DNA of 64,000 nt from an uncultured Spirochaetales bacterium (GCA_944390865.1 CALXRC010000008.1:1-64000); one strand, 5' to 3'; shown: positions 17,010-26,168, counted from the first letter of the stretch. Program-made: numbers and translations. Notes: generated by a model from the letters alone, not told the origin.

Positions 17010-18299
17010 ATGGAAATAAAACGCGATGACTATCTCGAAAAGCTGCTGTCAAAAAGGCAGAACGGACTGATAAAGGTGATAACCGGCATAAGGAGATGCG
17101 GGAAGTCTTATCTTCTGAAGACCCTTTTCAGAAGGAAGCTCATCGAGGATGGCGTCAAAGACGAAAACATCATCATATTTGAGCTGGATCTTCTGAGGGA
17201 TGCCCGGTACCGTAATCCGTTTGCCCTTGTCTCGGCAGTGAGGAAAATCATCGGCAACGGGACGGATATGCATTATCTTTTCATTGATGAGATACAGATG
17301 TCCCTTAAGGTCCCGAATCCATATGACAGGGAAGGACGGAAGCTGACGTTCTATGATGCGCTCCTAGAGCTGATGACGATTCCGAATCTTGACATCTATG
17401 TGACAGGAAGCAATTCGGAGATGCTGTCATCGGATATCCTGACAAATTTCCGCGGAAGGGGCGATCAGATACACATGCACCCGCTTTCCTTCTCTGAATA
17501 TTACGAAGCCATAGGCGGAGATAAGAGGGAGGCATATGACAGCTATTCATGGTTTGGAGGCATGCCGCTGATACTTTCGAGACCGGATGATGAATCAAAA
17601 CGCGTATATCTGGAATCGCTTTTCTCTGAGATATACATTAAGGATCTGGTCGAACGGGAGAAGATAGAAGATCAGGAAGCATTCGAGGCCGTCATCAATC
17701 TGCTGTGCTCCTCCATCGGCAGCCTTACCAACCCTCAGAACATAATGAATGCGATCCACAGCAGGATGGATTCAAAAATATCAAGGGCAACTGTCGCGAA
17801 ATACATCAGGGCGCTGGAGAATTCGTTTCTTTTCACAAAGAGCCTGCGATACGACATAAAGGGGAAAAGCTATATCGACACTCCGTCAAAATACTATGCA
17901 GAAGACCTGGGGCTGAGGAACGCCCGCCTCGGTTTCAGGCAGCAGGAGCCGACGCACATCATGGAGAACATAATTTTCAATGAGCTGCGCATCCGGGGAA
18001 AGGCTGTTGATGTCGGATCCATAACCATGAGAGAAAACCGTGACGGAAAGCGGACGGCCGTTACAAGGGAGATAGATTTCGTCGTAAACACAAGAGGGAG
18101 GAGGACCTATATCCAGTCGGCATTCGCAATACCTGATGAAGCGAAGATGACTTCTGAATCCTATCCGTTCTTTCTTACCGGCGACTCTTTCGGGAAGATC
18201 ATCATACGAGGAGACATCTCGAAGCGCTGGTATGATGACAAAGGCGTGCTGAACATAGGGATCATAGATTTTCTTCTCGACAAATCGCTTGTCCCGTGA
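17010..18299 (+). CDS. AAA_14/DUF4143 ATP-binding protein
   Basis: A 429-aa P-loop ATPase of the AAA_14 plus DUF4143 architecture. Walker A GIRRCGKS lies near the N-terminus, the Walker B-like LFIDEIQM follows, sensor-like VTGSNSEML is next, and FRGRGDQIHMHPLSFSEYYEA is the usual lead into DUF4143 (KDLVEREKIED onward). Members of this family are widespread, often multicopy, and of unproven function. ATG 17010 is chosen over ATG 16992 because GGAG (17000-17003) is 6 nt upstream. The gene lies inside the repeat-bounded island next to an insertion sequence. Confidence 0.85.
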   Translation: MEIKRDDYLEKLLSKRQNGLIKVITGIRRCGKSYLLKTLFRRKLIEDGVKDENIIIFELDLLRDARYRNPFALVSAVRKIIGNGTDMHYLFIDEIQMSLKVPNPYDREGRKLTFYDALLELMTIPNLDIYVTGSNSEMLSSDILTNFRGRGDQIHMHPLSFSEYYEAIGGDKREAYDSYSWFGGMPLILSRPDDESKRVYLESLFSEIYIKDLVEREKIEDQEAFEAVINLLCSSIGSLTNPQNIMNAIHSRMDSKISRATVAKYIRALENSFLFTKSLRYDIKGKSYIDTPSKYYAEDLGLRNARLGFRQQEPTHIMENIIFNELRIRGKAVDVGSITMRENRDGKRTAVTREIDFVVNTRGRRTYIQSAFAIPDEAKMTSESYPFFLTGDSFGKIIIRGDISKRWYDDKGVLNIGIIDFLLDKSLVP

Positions 18300-18418
18300 T
18301 ACGGATAGTACCCACTGTCATTTTTCAGGCGTTTCAGTATTGATGCACAAGCATCATATTGATAATAGCAAATGTCATTGATCTGTCATGTGCATTAGAA
18401 AATTTAATTGCGGGAATC

Positions 18419-18438
18419 CTCACGTCTTCAGGCGGGAG
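18419..18438. repeat. IS200/IS605 left-end hairpin
   Basis: An imperfect hairpin with arms CTCACGTC (18419-18426) and GGCGGGAG (18431-18438) around loop TTCA, containing one A-G mismatch and one wobble. Single-stranded subterminal hairpins like this are what TnpA of the Y1 type recognises. It shares the GGCGGGAG arm with the right-end hairpin. Confidence 0.75.
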
Positions 18439-18449
18439 ATGAGAGCAAT

Positions 18450-18863
18450 CTATTTTCCTTTCTGATTCTCTATATATCTTTCAACTGTGCTTGCTGACAA
18501 GTTCCCTGCTGATCCGATATAAAAGCTTCTCGTCCACAGTGTTGGGAGTCTGCTCCTCAGCCACTGATGCCTTGCCCTCAATATTCTTGATGTGTAACCC
18601 TTGAGCTGGTTCACGATATATTTCGGCTCATATGAAGGCTTCCCTTCTATGAATATATGCACATGGTCAGGCATCACTTCCATTGCGATAATCCTGAGCC
18701 CCAGTTCAGCTGCCTTTTCCTTGAACAGCATCTTAAGCTCCTGTGCAATTGGTTCAAGAATCGGCCTCCTGTATTTCGGGCAGAATACGATGTGGTATTT
18801 CAGTGAATAGACTGAATGGGCAGAGGAATATCTCTCATATCTTCCGTTTTCTCCATCTTTCAT
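18450..18863 (-). CDS. tnpA: IS200/IS605 transposase TnpA (Y1 HUH)
   Basis: A 137-aa HUH endonuclease of the Y1 transposase family: HUH motif H67-V-H69 (PDHVHIF) and catalytic Tyr130 in TVERYIENQ. It excises and inserts the element as single-stranded DNA, recognising the end hairpins. The length is typical. TATAAT lies only 7 nt upstream of ATG on the minus strand and there is no Shine-Dalgarno sequence, suggesting a leaderless message. It is divergent from tnpB with a 38-bp gap. Confidence 0.92.
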   Translation of the reverse strand: MKDGENGRYERYSSAHSVYSLKYHIVFCPKYRRPILEPIAQELKMLFKEKAAELGLRIIAMEVMPDHVHIFIEGKPSYEPKYIVNQLKGYTSRILRARHQWLRSRLPTLWTRSFYIGSAGNLSASTVERYIENQKGK

Positions 18864-18866
18864 GGA

Positions 18867-18895
18867 TTGTATTATATATCTGTCAATGGTATAAT
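18867..18895 (+). promoter_or_regulatory. tnpB promoter
   Basis: TTGTAT (18867-18872), a 17-nt spacer and a perfect TATAAT (18890-18895) preceded by TGG. Only 6 nt separate the -10 from ATG 18902, so the transcript should begin at or next to the start codon. Confidence 0.6.
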
Positions 18896-18901
18896 TTAAA
18901 A

Positions 18902-20152
18902 ATGGTTAAGGCTTACCGTTATCGTCTGCATCCTGATGAAGAACAACTGGCCCTTTTACGCCGGGCTGCGGGTAGTGTGAGGTATGTCTATAACCAGGGC
19001 CTGGAATACCGGATCAAGGCGTATAAGAGACGCGGTGAATCAATGAACTATCATGACACAAGGAAGCTTCTCAATAAGCTGAAGAAGGCAAAGCCTTGGC
19101 TCCGAGAAACCTATAGCCAGTCGCTCCAGATGGCCCTCCGCAATCTAGATTCCGCATTCACGAACTTCTTCCATAATCCTAATCAGTTCGGATATCCCAA
19201 CTTCAAAAAGAAGGGAGGAAGGAATACGGTACAGTACCCTCAGAACTGCCGTGCGGATTTCCAGAAGCAGATGCTGTACATCCCAAAGATCGGCCGGGTG
19301 CAATGCATCTTCCATAAGCGTTTCAACGGTAAGATAAAGACCGTCACTGTCTCGCTTGAGCCTTCAGGCGATGTCTATGCAAGCGTTCTCGTCGATGATG
19401 GGAAGAAGCATGAGGATATCCCAGCTGAACGCAATGTGGAATCAGAGGCCGATGTGCTCGGAATCGATATGGGCGTGAAGACGCTTGCCACGTGTTCCGA
19501 TGGCACTTCCTATGAGAACGGGAAGTACCTTTCAAAGGCGGAGAAGCGGCTGAAACGGGAGCAGAGAAACCTATCAAGGAAGAAGAAAGGATCAAGTAAC
19601 AGGAACAAGCAGAGGAAGAAGGTCGCGAAGATCAACCAGAGGATATCGAACCAGAGGAAAGATGCCATAGAGAAGGCAACGGCGGAAATCGCAGGCAAGA
19701 GCCACGCCGCGGTCGCTGTCGAGAATCTTAATGTCAAAGGCATGGTCAGAAATCATCATATGGCAAAATCCGTATCTGATGCAGCCATGTCTTACTTTCT
19801 TACAAGGCTTGAGACAAAGTGCAGGAACAAAGGAAAGACATTTGTGAAAATTGACAGGTGGTACCCTTCGAGTCAAGCCTGCTCAGCCTGTGGCTTTATA
19901 AACAAAGAGATAAAAGATCTAAAAATCCGGGAATGGGAATGTCCTGTATGCCACACGCGCCATGGAAGGGACGGCAATGCCTCTCTTAACATAGCGCGCG
20001 AAGGATATCGCCTGATTGCCCGGCTACCCATGGACGGTGGGGAAGTAACGTCTGTGGAGAAGACGGCTCTGCAGCAGGGCAATCAAGTTCCTGCTGTAAC
20101 TGGCTTCGCGGAAGCAGGAAGAGTTCTCAGAAGAGAAGCTCCCTGCCTTTAG
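18902..20152 (+). CDS. tnpB: RNA-guided endonuclease TnpB
   Basis: A 416-aa TnpB with an intact RuvC triad: Asp189 (GIDMG), Glu274 (VAVENLN) and Asp357 (GRDGNAS). The zinc finger is C327-x2-C330 and C347-x2-C350. The N-terminal OrfB helix-turn-helix starts MVKAYRYRLHPDEEQ. TnpB is the compact ancestor of Cas12 and, guided by an omega RNA from the element's 3' end, cuts the empty donor site to favour element retention. An upstream in-frame extension to 18743 runs through tnpA and is rejected. The TAG stop lies inside the right-end hairpin. Confidence 0.92.
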   Translation: MVKAYRYRLHPDEEQLALLRRAAGSVRYVYNQGLEYRIKAYKRRGESMNYHDTRKLLNKLKKAKPWLRETYSQSLQMALRNLDSAFTNFFHNPNQFGYPNFKKKGGRNTVQYPQNCRADFQKQMLYIPKIGRVQCIFHKRFNGKIKTVTVSLEPSGDVYASVLVDDGKKHEDIPAERNVESEADVLGIDMGVKTLATCSDGTSYENGKYLSKAEKRLKREQRNLSRKKKGSSNRNKQRKKVAKINQRISNQRKDAIEKATAEIAGKSHAAVAVENLNVKGMVRNHHMAKSVSDAAMSYFLTRLETKCRNKGKTFVKIDRWYPSSQACSACGFINKEIKDLKIREWECPVCHTRHGRDGNASLNIAREGYRLIARLPMDGGEVTSVEKTALQQGNQVPAVTGFAEAGRVLRREAPCL

Positions 20153-20168
20153 GCGGGAGAGTTGTCAC
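20000..20168 (+). ncRNA. Predicted omega RNA scaffold of TnpB
   Basis: In characterised IS200/IS605 elements the guide RNA comes from the 3' part of tnpB and the right end, with its guide read from flanking DNA just outside the element. Here the right-end hairpin (20139-20158) would be the scaffold's last stem, and the guide would start near 20168 inside the DDE transposase remnant. The 5' limit is arbitrary. Confidence 0.4.
20139..20158. repeat. IS200/IS605 right-end hairpin
   Basis: Arms CTCCCTGCC (20139-20147) and GGCGGGAG (20151-20158 with the loop TTTA between) pair with a single bulged T. It encloses the tnpB stop codon and shares its 3' arm with the left-end hairpin. Confidence 0.75.
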
Positions 20169-20541
20169 AACTATTGTTGACATGTACAGGGGGCTGTGGG
20201 AGATAGAGGAGAACTTCAAGATAACAAAGTCATTCCTTTCTGCCCGCCCAGTGTATGTTCGCAAGGAAAACAGCATAAGAGCCCATTTCCTGACATGTTT
20301 CATAGCACTGCTGATGGTCAGGCTTATGGAGAAGAAGACAGACCACAAGCTGAACCATAGTGAAATTGTATATGCCTTACAGAGTGCTATGGCTGCAGAG
20401 GTTGATGATGGGATCTACAAGAACATAGTCAGTTCAAAGGCGATGGATGTGATGAGCAAGACACTGGGGCTTGACCTTACAAAGGCATGGTACACGGCAA
20501 AGGAGATTAGATCTCTTGCCGCTGAACCGAGAAAAAGTTGA
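20161..20541 (+). pseudogene. Truncated DDE transposase (IS4/IS1634-like), C-terminal fragment
   Basis: The reading frame runs from the IS605 right end (VVTTIVDMYRGLWEIEENFKITKS) to 20541. The YRGLWEIEENF-x3-K signature is the C1/YREK-type motif carrying the catalytic Glu of IS4/IS1634 transposases. The N-terminal two-thirds with the DD residues is missing, and the sequence left of the IS605 element does not supply it. The fragment is therefore dead, probably cut down by a deletion associated with the insertion. Confidence 0.72.
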
Positions 20542-20661
20542 AAAAAAGATCAGATGGTACTACAGGCATGCTGCTTTTTCGAACACAGGCCGCTTTGAGT
20601 TAATCTTTTCAGCACCAGTGTTTAAGGCCGTTATTTCACTCTTTGAGCTTCGGAAAAAGAG

Positions 20662-20690
20662 TTTATATTTTAATCTTCACTGTTCTGCTG
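20662..20690. repeat. Direct repeat, right copy (DR2)
   Basis: Second copy of the 29-base repeat found at 15695-15723 (28 of 29 identical), same orientation, 28 bp beyond the 3' end of the first capsule GT32 gene. Together the copies enclose about 5 kb of accessory DNA. Confidence 0.7.
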
Positions 20691-20717
20691 AGCTCAATAC
20701 AGAAGGCTGCTGTGTTA

Positions 20718-21671
20718 TTACGTTTTTGTTTGCCTTGTCAGCACATAATAGTATGTTTTCTGCTTTCCTGCGGTTTCTCTGTACCTTTTATGCCAGTCCA
20801 GCTTTGAGAAGATGCACTCTGATCTGAGTTTGTCGAATTCGGCTTCGTTAAATGGCCTGTCCAGCAAATGAACCAGATCATAAAGCCGTTCACTGGAATA
20901 TGGAAGGGAGTTTATTTCCTGTCTGATGTCTGGAAATTCAATGCAGGCTGTCATGATAAGGTAGTCCACCATCAGGTAATCGACGAGGGTGTCATGAGTC
21001 TGCCAGTAGGAGAGAAACATGTCTCTCATGAAACAGGCAAGCTTTGCATTTTCCCTGCTCCCCACAATAAAACCATGATATGCATTGTTCTGTACCCATG
21101 CAGAGTTCTTTTCAGGCTTTGTGTGCTGGCTGAAAAAATAATAATCGAAGCAGGCTGATGGAATCGGCTGGGCCGTGTAGACTGTAGCATCAAGCCAGAG
21201 TCCCCCGTGCTTGCTGAGCAGCATATATCTTATGATATCTGACAGCTGTGCAAATGAGATCCAGCCTTTTTTCTGTTTATCAAGAATATATGATGGGATA
21301 TCAATATATTCTTTGTAATTGTCCCTTGTAATGACTGTTACTTCAGCACTGCCTGCATTTTTTCTTGTGCTGTCAATGCAGGCTTTTACCAGAGGCGGGG
21401 CGCTGTCTTCTCCCTGCCACCAGAGTATCCAGATGCGATGCGAGATTCCGGCATCCGGATTCTCATTCACATGTCTGTATTTCTCAATGACATCAGGAAG
21501 CTCAGCCCTAAGATAATTCAGAATGAACTTATGCTTCTTCTGGCTCTGTGAATAGAAAAATCTGTTAGGCGCAGAAAGCTGCAGGAAACCGAACAGAGTG
21601 TGAAAATTCAGTGCCCATGATATGTTGTGTCCTGTCCTGAACCAGTTTTTCACATGCCAGAGATTGCCCAT
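20718..21671 (-). CDS. Capsular polysaccharide synthesis glycosyltransferase (GT32), paralogue 1
   Basis: A 317-aa member of the Caps_synth family (GT32, GT-A fold). The N-proximal motif RIWILWWQGEDSAPPLVKACI is followed by the donor-site segment LSKHGGLWLDATVY, whose Asp is part of the DxD-like metal site, and SDIIRYMLL. It would transfer a sugar onto the growing surface glycan at the cytoplasmic face. AAGGAT upstream of the ATG supports the start. It lies 15 nt after the Wzi-like gene in the same direction and is the first of four paralogues in this locus. Confidence 0.82.
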   Translation of the reverse strand: MGNLWHVKNWFRTGHNISWALNFHTLFGFLQLSAPNRFFYSQSQKKHKFILNYLRAELPDVIEKYRHVNENPDAGISHRIWILWWQGEDSAPPLVKACIDSTRKNAGSAEVTVITRDNYKEYIDIPSYILDKQKKGWISFAQLSDIIRYMLLSKHGGLWLDATVYTAQPIPSACFDYYFFSQHTKPEKNSAWVQNNAYHGFIVGSRENAKLACFMRDMFLSYWQTHDTLVDYLMVDYLIMTACIEFPDIRQEINSLPYSSERLYDLVHLLDRPFNEAEFDKLRSECIFSKLDWHKRYRETAGKQKTYYYVLTRQTKT

Positions 21672-21686
21672 ATCTGCTTATCCTTT

Positions 21687-23435
21687 TCAGAATGCATAGC
21701 TCACGCTGAAAGACAGCTGAGGAAGGAATTCGTTATTGCCGGTGTGATTGTAGTTGTAGTAACAGAAGGCCCCTAATGTTCCGCTGAATGAGATCTGCCC
21801 CCAGCCGTATTCAGGAAGCCTGTATGTCCCAAATGCCATCAGCTTTATGAGATGCTCTGCATTTTTCCAGCCGCCTGAAGGAGCGATGATGTTATCCATG
21901 AAATCTTCGCTGTCCTTTTCGATTACAGCATCACTCATATCTATCCAAGTTTCATTTGGAGAGTGCACTATATGACTCAGGCCTTTTTCGCCTCTTGCCT
22001 TATAGAGCAGACTTCCTCCAATCTCATATCCTGCTTCATCATTTGAATAACTGCCTCCAAGTGAGAAGACAACAGAATCCGGACCATAGACATAGCCTGA
22101 GTAGCCATAATCATCAATGTACTGCATGTTGTAGCCTACAATATAATCCAGGTTGTAACTCTTCTCATCAATTTTATCCCCATCGTATTTCCCGTTGAGG
22201 TAGAGGTATGGATTTGTGTATACGGCTTCCAGCCAGAGATTCAGGCGTCCATCATTCAGGTCCGTGGAATATTTAAGATTTGCAAGGGCTCCGATGGCAA
22301 GCGGAAGGCTTGCCTGGTTTTCCCATGGTGCCTGCAGCTGGTCAAGGGCGAACTGAGCAGTAAATGTGAATCCTTTTGCTATCGTCCACTCAAACTCAAA
22401 TGTCATCAGATTGTTTGCTTCATCAATATCTTCGATGTTCGTATTGTTTGCATAATTGTAGTAGTTATGGCTCAGGACAAACGGGTAGAAGAACCTGAAG
22501 TCAAACCCATACTGGGAAGTGTAGATAGTAGCCAGATTGGCAGCAATGCGCACTTTATCAAAGAGAGTGAGATCAAATCTGTGATTGACCCTGAACTGCT
22601 GATCTTCTGAGAATTTATGACGCGACATATCTGCATAATTGTTGTTGTTTTTTGCAAAAGTCATCTGGTCAAAACGTGTGATTGAGATATTGTATGAGAA
22701 GTGATTGCTCATTAAAGAGACCAGAAGGACTTCCTGATAGTTGAAATTATCGCCGATGAGCAGGTTGCCTGTAATTCCGCTGCCTACACTGTGAGGATAT
22801 CGGCCAAGCGTCAGGTTGAAGAACTTGTTGCCTATGCTTGCTCCTGCCTGATACGGCAACTCTGCAGCAAGGCCGCTGAGGAGGCCGCTGAAATTGGACC
22901 AGTACAGTTCTTTCTGGTTTGATTTCAGGTCAAAGCGCGCATCAAGTGCCACATGTTCTCCGAAATCCATATACAGAGAAAGACTCAACAGGGCTGGTTC
23001 GTACCTGTATGGCACAAGAGTATCATGCCTTCTGTCTGGCTGTGGTTCTTCACTGTCTGTATTTCCGAAGTCGTAATCAGAGTATTTTGCGACGTTGAAC
23101 TTCAAAGTTGAGTTGAGGCCAAGATCAAATGAAAAGTAGTCATCGTTATAAAGGTAAGCTTCTTCTCCTGTCAGAATGTACATCAGATCATTGTATTCAG
23201 CCTTGTCAAACGCACTGAGTCTGTTCACGTCTATTCTTTCCATTGCGATAAGCAGCGCTCTTGCTGGAAGCGGAGTGAAGCTGGAAGGACCAAGCACTCC
23301 AGCTCTCCTGCATAGTTCATCAACACGGTGATAGACTTCATCTCTGATTGTGTATGTTGTCTGCTGATTTGCTGAAAATATCAGCGATGGTGCTGCAATA
23401 GAGAATATCAGCAAAAGTACAATGATCTTCTTCAT
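21687..23435 (-). CDS. Wzi-like capsule assembly outer-membrane protein, paralogue 1
   Basis: A 582-aa protein with a signal peptide (MKKIIVLLLIFSIAAPSLIFSA) and a long beta-barrel body resembling Caps_assemb_Wzi: an N-terminal helical plug (DEVYHRVDELCRRAGVLGP), then many amphipathic strands and a terminal LSFSVSYAF. Wzi anchors capsular polysaccharide at the outer-membrane surface. ATG 23435 is preferred to 23465 since GAGG is 6 nt upstream and the signal peptide starts there. Two paralogues follow at 41.2 and 51.4 kb. Confidence 0.8.
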   Translation of the reverse strand: MKKIIVLLLIFSIAAPSLIFSANQQTTYTIRDEVYHRVDELCRRAGVLGPSSFTPLPARALLIAMERIDVNRLSAFDKAEYNDLMYILTGEEAYLYNDDYFSFDLGLNSTLKFNVAKYSDYDFGNTDSEEPQPDRRHDTLVPYRYEPALLSLSLYMDFGEHVALDARFDLKSNQKELYWSNFSGLLSGLAAELPYQAGASIGNKFFNLTLGRYPHSVGSGITGNLLIGDNFNYQEVLLVSLMSNHFSYNISITRFDQMTFAKNNNNYADMSRHKFSEDQQFRVNHRFDLTLFDKVRIAANLATIYTSQYGFDFRFFYPFVLSHNYYNYANNTNIEDIDEANNLMTFEFEWTIAKGFTFTAQFALDQLQAPWENQASLPLAIGALANLKYSTDLNDGRLNLWLEAVYTNPYLYLNGKYDGDKIDEKSYNLDYIVGYNMQYIDDYGYSGYVYGPDSVVFSLGGSYSNDEAGYEIGGSLLYKARGEKGLSHIVHSPNETWIDMSDAVIEKDSEDFMDNIIAPSGGWKNAEHLIKLMAFGTYRLPEYGWGQISFSGTLGAFCYYNYNHTGNNEFLPQLSFSVSYAF

Positions 23436-23576
23436 ATGGGCCTCTGTCTGATAAGAGTAAAGCATAAATGATAATGAAATTAAAGGGAGTATAGAAAAAA
23501 GAAATGGAGAAAAACATTAACAGCGGAAGTCATGCTGAATCAGCTCTGTTATGTTTAGCTCTGGACTACTCTTATG

Positions 23577-23608
23577 AACAGAGCAGAACCTTTGAGTCCT
23601 GCTCTGTT
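23577..23608 (-). terminator. Hairpin between RND exporter and Wzi-like gene
   Basis: A perfect 10-bp stem, AACAGAGCAG (23577-23586) with CTGCTCTGTT (23599-23608), lies 65-96 nt after the exporter stop on the minus strand. There is no U-run, so it may be an mRNA-stabilising or Rho-linked structure. Confidence 0.4.
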
Positions 23609-23672
23609 GCAGGCTGCTGCTTTTCCCCATAAACTGATTTTGCAGCAGCTGCTTCTGTTATCGAATAAGTAT

Positions 23673-26168
23673 TTATTTCTTCTTGCTGAATACCTTGATC
23701 ACAGCATCTCTGATCTTCACGACAACGATCATCACGACAGGAAGCACGAAGATGGTCGCAAGCATTGCGACTGTGAGTGATACACACATGAATATTCCGA
23801 AGTACTGAATTGGCGTGAATGAGGCAAGAGCAAGCACTATCATGCCTGCAACAATTGAAACTGTTGTCAGGATGATAGGCCGGCCTGTTTCATTAAGTGT
23901 TTTGCTTATGATTTCTTCAACTTTCAGCTCAGGATTCTTCTGTCTGTTGTATCTGTAGCGGAGAAGGAAGTGCAGGGCATCATCAATTCCTGCTCCTACT
24001 GTCACAGATGAGAAGCCGACTGTCACAAGGTCAAATGGAATATTGCAGACATACATGAAAATGTAGTTGAACATGATTCCTATGACAACTGGAACTATTG
24101 AAACACAGCCTCGGAATACAGAGAACAGCGTGACTGAGGCGATTATGATAATTGCGATGATTGAAATCAGGCTGGCTGTATTCTGATCTTCCATGATCAT
24201 GTCGCTTGCACGCACAGTTCTTTCAACACCGCTTGATAGGCGTGATGTTGTTCCTTCTGGAAGCATATAGCGGTAATAGTCAAGAACCTGAGTCATCCTT
24301 CTCCCGCTTGCTGTTGTCTGTATGTTCTGCTCGAAAGCATCATAGTTTCTCATTGCGAGCGTGACCTGTGAGCCATCTTCGCTGATGAGGGAATCAAGAA
24401 CACCATCTCCGATGTACGCTTTCATCTGCTGCAGTGTTCTGTACAGGAAGTTCAGCAGTCCGTTGTTCTCAGGGATTCCTTCTTCTCCGGAATAAACCTT
24501 GTTGAGGAATGCGACATACTGCGAGAACGACATGCTCTGCTCGATATCAGGATCTGCGGCCATGACCGTTTCCTCATATTCATAGACCTTCTTCAGGTTT
24601 TCCCATTCAAGGAAGAATCCCGGCTCGTTATTTGGCGCCCTGATAATGACATTGTATGGGTCTGTTCCTCCCATTGTCTGCGCAAAATAGATTGAGTCCT
24701 GTACAAGAACATCGTTCTGCGGGAAATAGTCCATATAGTTGGAGTTGAAATCAACTTTGTCATGCGTGAAGGCATAACCAAGGATGATTGCAAGCACAAT
24801 GATCAGCACAATGTACCAGTATTTTGTGACTGTGATGCTTACAAACTTGATGAACCCGCCAAGAATCCTGCCGTGCTCAATTTTATCAATTTTCTTTTCC
24901 TTAGGAGGAGGAAGCAGGGAAAGGACAGATGACAGATAAAGAATTGACAATACTGCGCAGCATGCGATTCCTATTGCTGCTGTCAGTCCAAATTCGCGGA
25001 ACATCCTCGTTCGGCATACCATCATTGCCAGAAAGCCCACAACAGTTGTCAGGCTGGCAGAGAGAATGGTCTTTGAAATCCTGGCATAGGCATTGACTGC
25101 TATCTTTGGATCTTTTGCCTCTGCAAAATATTCAGAAAGCATGTGAACTGAATATGAAGAGCCAAGCGTAAGTACAAGGCAAGGCGTGAGTATTGTGACA
25201 ATGGAAAGCCTGTATCCAAGCATGCTCATTATTCCCAGAGTCCACACAATGCTTATCAGTGAAAGAGAGGAGGGGATAATGACAGCCCTGAGTGATTTGT
25301 ATGACAGGAAGTAGACAAGCAGAATTACAAGAAAACAAAGTGTCAGCAGCAGGCCAAGATCCTTGAAAATATAATATGTTACACGGTTGGTGATCACACT
25401 GCCGCCATTAAGGGCAACCCTGCCATAATCTCTCAGCGGATCAATGACAGAAGAGAGTACTTCCTGCTGTTCTGCATTATAGCTTCTGGTACGGTAGTAC
25501 AGCATGATCGTGTTCACATCATCGCTGTAAAGGAAGTTTTTGGCCATGTCATCGTTTTCAAGGCGGCTCTTGAAAATCTGGGCGGTCTCTTCAGTCCATT
25601 CTTCTCCTTCTCTTAATGGCGACATTGGTGTCAGTGCAAGTCTTGTTCCTCTCTTTTCGACTGTGACAAAGTTGAATGGAGAAATGCAGTAGCCTACAAT
25701 GTCGATCTTCTCCATTTCGTCCATGACATCTGAAATGCAGTTCAGCACTTCCGGAGTATACATGAGTTCGGAAGAGAAAATAACAACAAAGCCGTCAGGA
25801 AATGAGCTGTACTCTGTATTGTCGAGGAACTTTTCCGGTATTGCAACATGCATTTTCTCATCTTCAGTTCTGTGTGTGTATCCATACTTAGGCATTTCTA
25901 TGTTCTGAAGCTCTTCAGGGAGCTCATAGACAAGAGGCTCTCCTTCATGAGCCTCTGCCGGAGTCAGTACATACTCTGATGACGGAACATCTGACGTGAA
26001 GCTGAAAATACCTGCATCTATCTGCAGATTTCTCAGCTGCCAGGCAAAGAACAGTGTAATCAGGCCTATTATAACCAGAATCAGGATTCGGAACCGGAGA
26101 ACAAATCTCATGATAATTTCGAAAACCCTGACAAAAAGGCTCTTTTTGACTTCTTTATTGTTATCCAT
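23673..26168 (-). CDS. RND/MMPL-superfamily exporter
   Basis: About 831 aa with the RND plan: one N-terminal membrane helix, a large periplasmic loop (about residues 45-250), a block of helices (GLLLTLCFLVILLVYFLSYKSL to SVLSLLPPP), then a second helix, loop and helix block ending SKKK. The SSD-like stretches LVLTLGSSYSVHMLSEYF and SVTVGAGIDDALHFLLRYRY are characteristic of MMPL/SecD-like exporters that move lipids or other hydrophobic compounds using the proton gradient. ATG 26168 is chosen over 26213. Lying between capsule genes, it may export a glycolipid or polymer component; that is inference from position. Confidence 0.75.
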   Translation of the reverse strand: MDNNKEVKKSLFVRVFEIIMRFVLRFRILILVIIGLITLFFAWQLRNLQIDAGIFSFTSDVPSSEYVLTPAEAHEGEPLVYELPEELQNIEMPKYGYTHRTEDEKMHVAIPEKFLDNTEYSSFPDGFVVIFSSELMYTPEVLNCISDVMDEMEKIDIVGYCISPFNFVTVEKRGTRLALTPMSPLREGEEWTEETAQIFKSRLENDDMAKNFLYSDDVNTIMLYYRTRSYNAEQQEVLSSVIDPLRDYGRVALNGGSVITNRVTYYIFKDLGLLLTLCFLVILLVYFLSYKSLRAVIIPSSLSLISIVWTLGIMSMLGYRLSIVTILTPCLVLTLGSSYSVHMLSEYFAEAKDPKIAVNAYARISKTILSASLTTVVGFLAMMVCRTRMFREFGLTAAIGIACCAVLSILYLSSVLSLLPPPKEKKIDKIEHGRILGGFIKFVSITVTKYWYIVLIIVLAIILGYAFTHDKVDFNSNYMDYFPQNDVLVQDSIYFAQTMGGTDPYNVIIRAPNNEPGFFLEWENLKKVYEYEETVMAADPDIEQSMSFSQYVAFLNKVYSGEEGIPENNGLLNFLYRTLQQMKAYIGDGVLDSLISEDGSQVTLAMRNYDAFEQNIQTTASGRRMTQVLDYYRYMLPEGTTSRLSSGVERTVRASDMIMEDQNTASLISIIAIIIIASVTLFSVFRGCVSIVPVVIGIMFNYIFMYVCNIPFDLVTVGFSSVTVGAGIDDALHFLLRYRYNRQKNPELKVEEIISKTLNETGRPIILTTVSIVAGMIVLALASFTPIQYFGIFMCVSLTVAMLATIFVLPVVMIVVVKIRDAVIKVFSKKK

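Larger units (their letters stand above)
18405..20168. mobile_element. IS200/IS605-type insertion sequence (tnpA-tnpB)
   Basis: Divergent tnpA (minus) and tnpB (plus) genes are enclosed by related subterminal hairpins (18419-18438 and 20139-20158). The ends are approximate because this class makes no target duplication or terminal inverted repeats. All catalytic residues of both proteins are present, so it may be active. Its right end abuts the middle of a DDE transposase gene remnant; the left flank shows no matching transposase sequence. Confidence 0.8.

Noticed and set aside
18743-18901. TnpB start far upstream within tnpA
   Set aside because: The extra residues are antisense translation of tnpA, and a strong promoter lies directly before ATG 18902.
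20161-20541. Intact transposase gene
   Set aside because: Only the C-terminal segment with the catalytic Glu region is present; the DD-bearing part is absent on either side of the IS605 element.
15886-20541. Prophage or integrative element with integrase
   Set aside because: No integrase, relaxase, structural or replication gene was found between the direct repeats.
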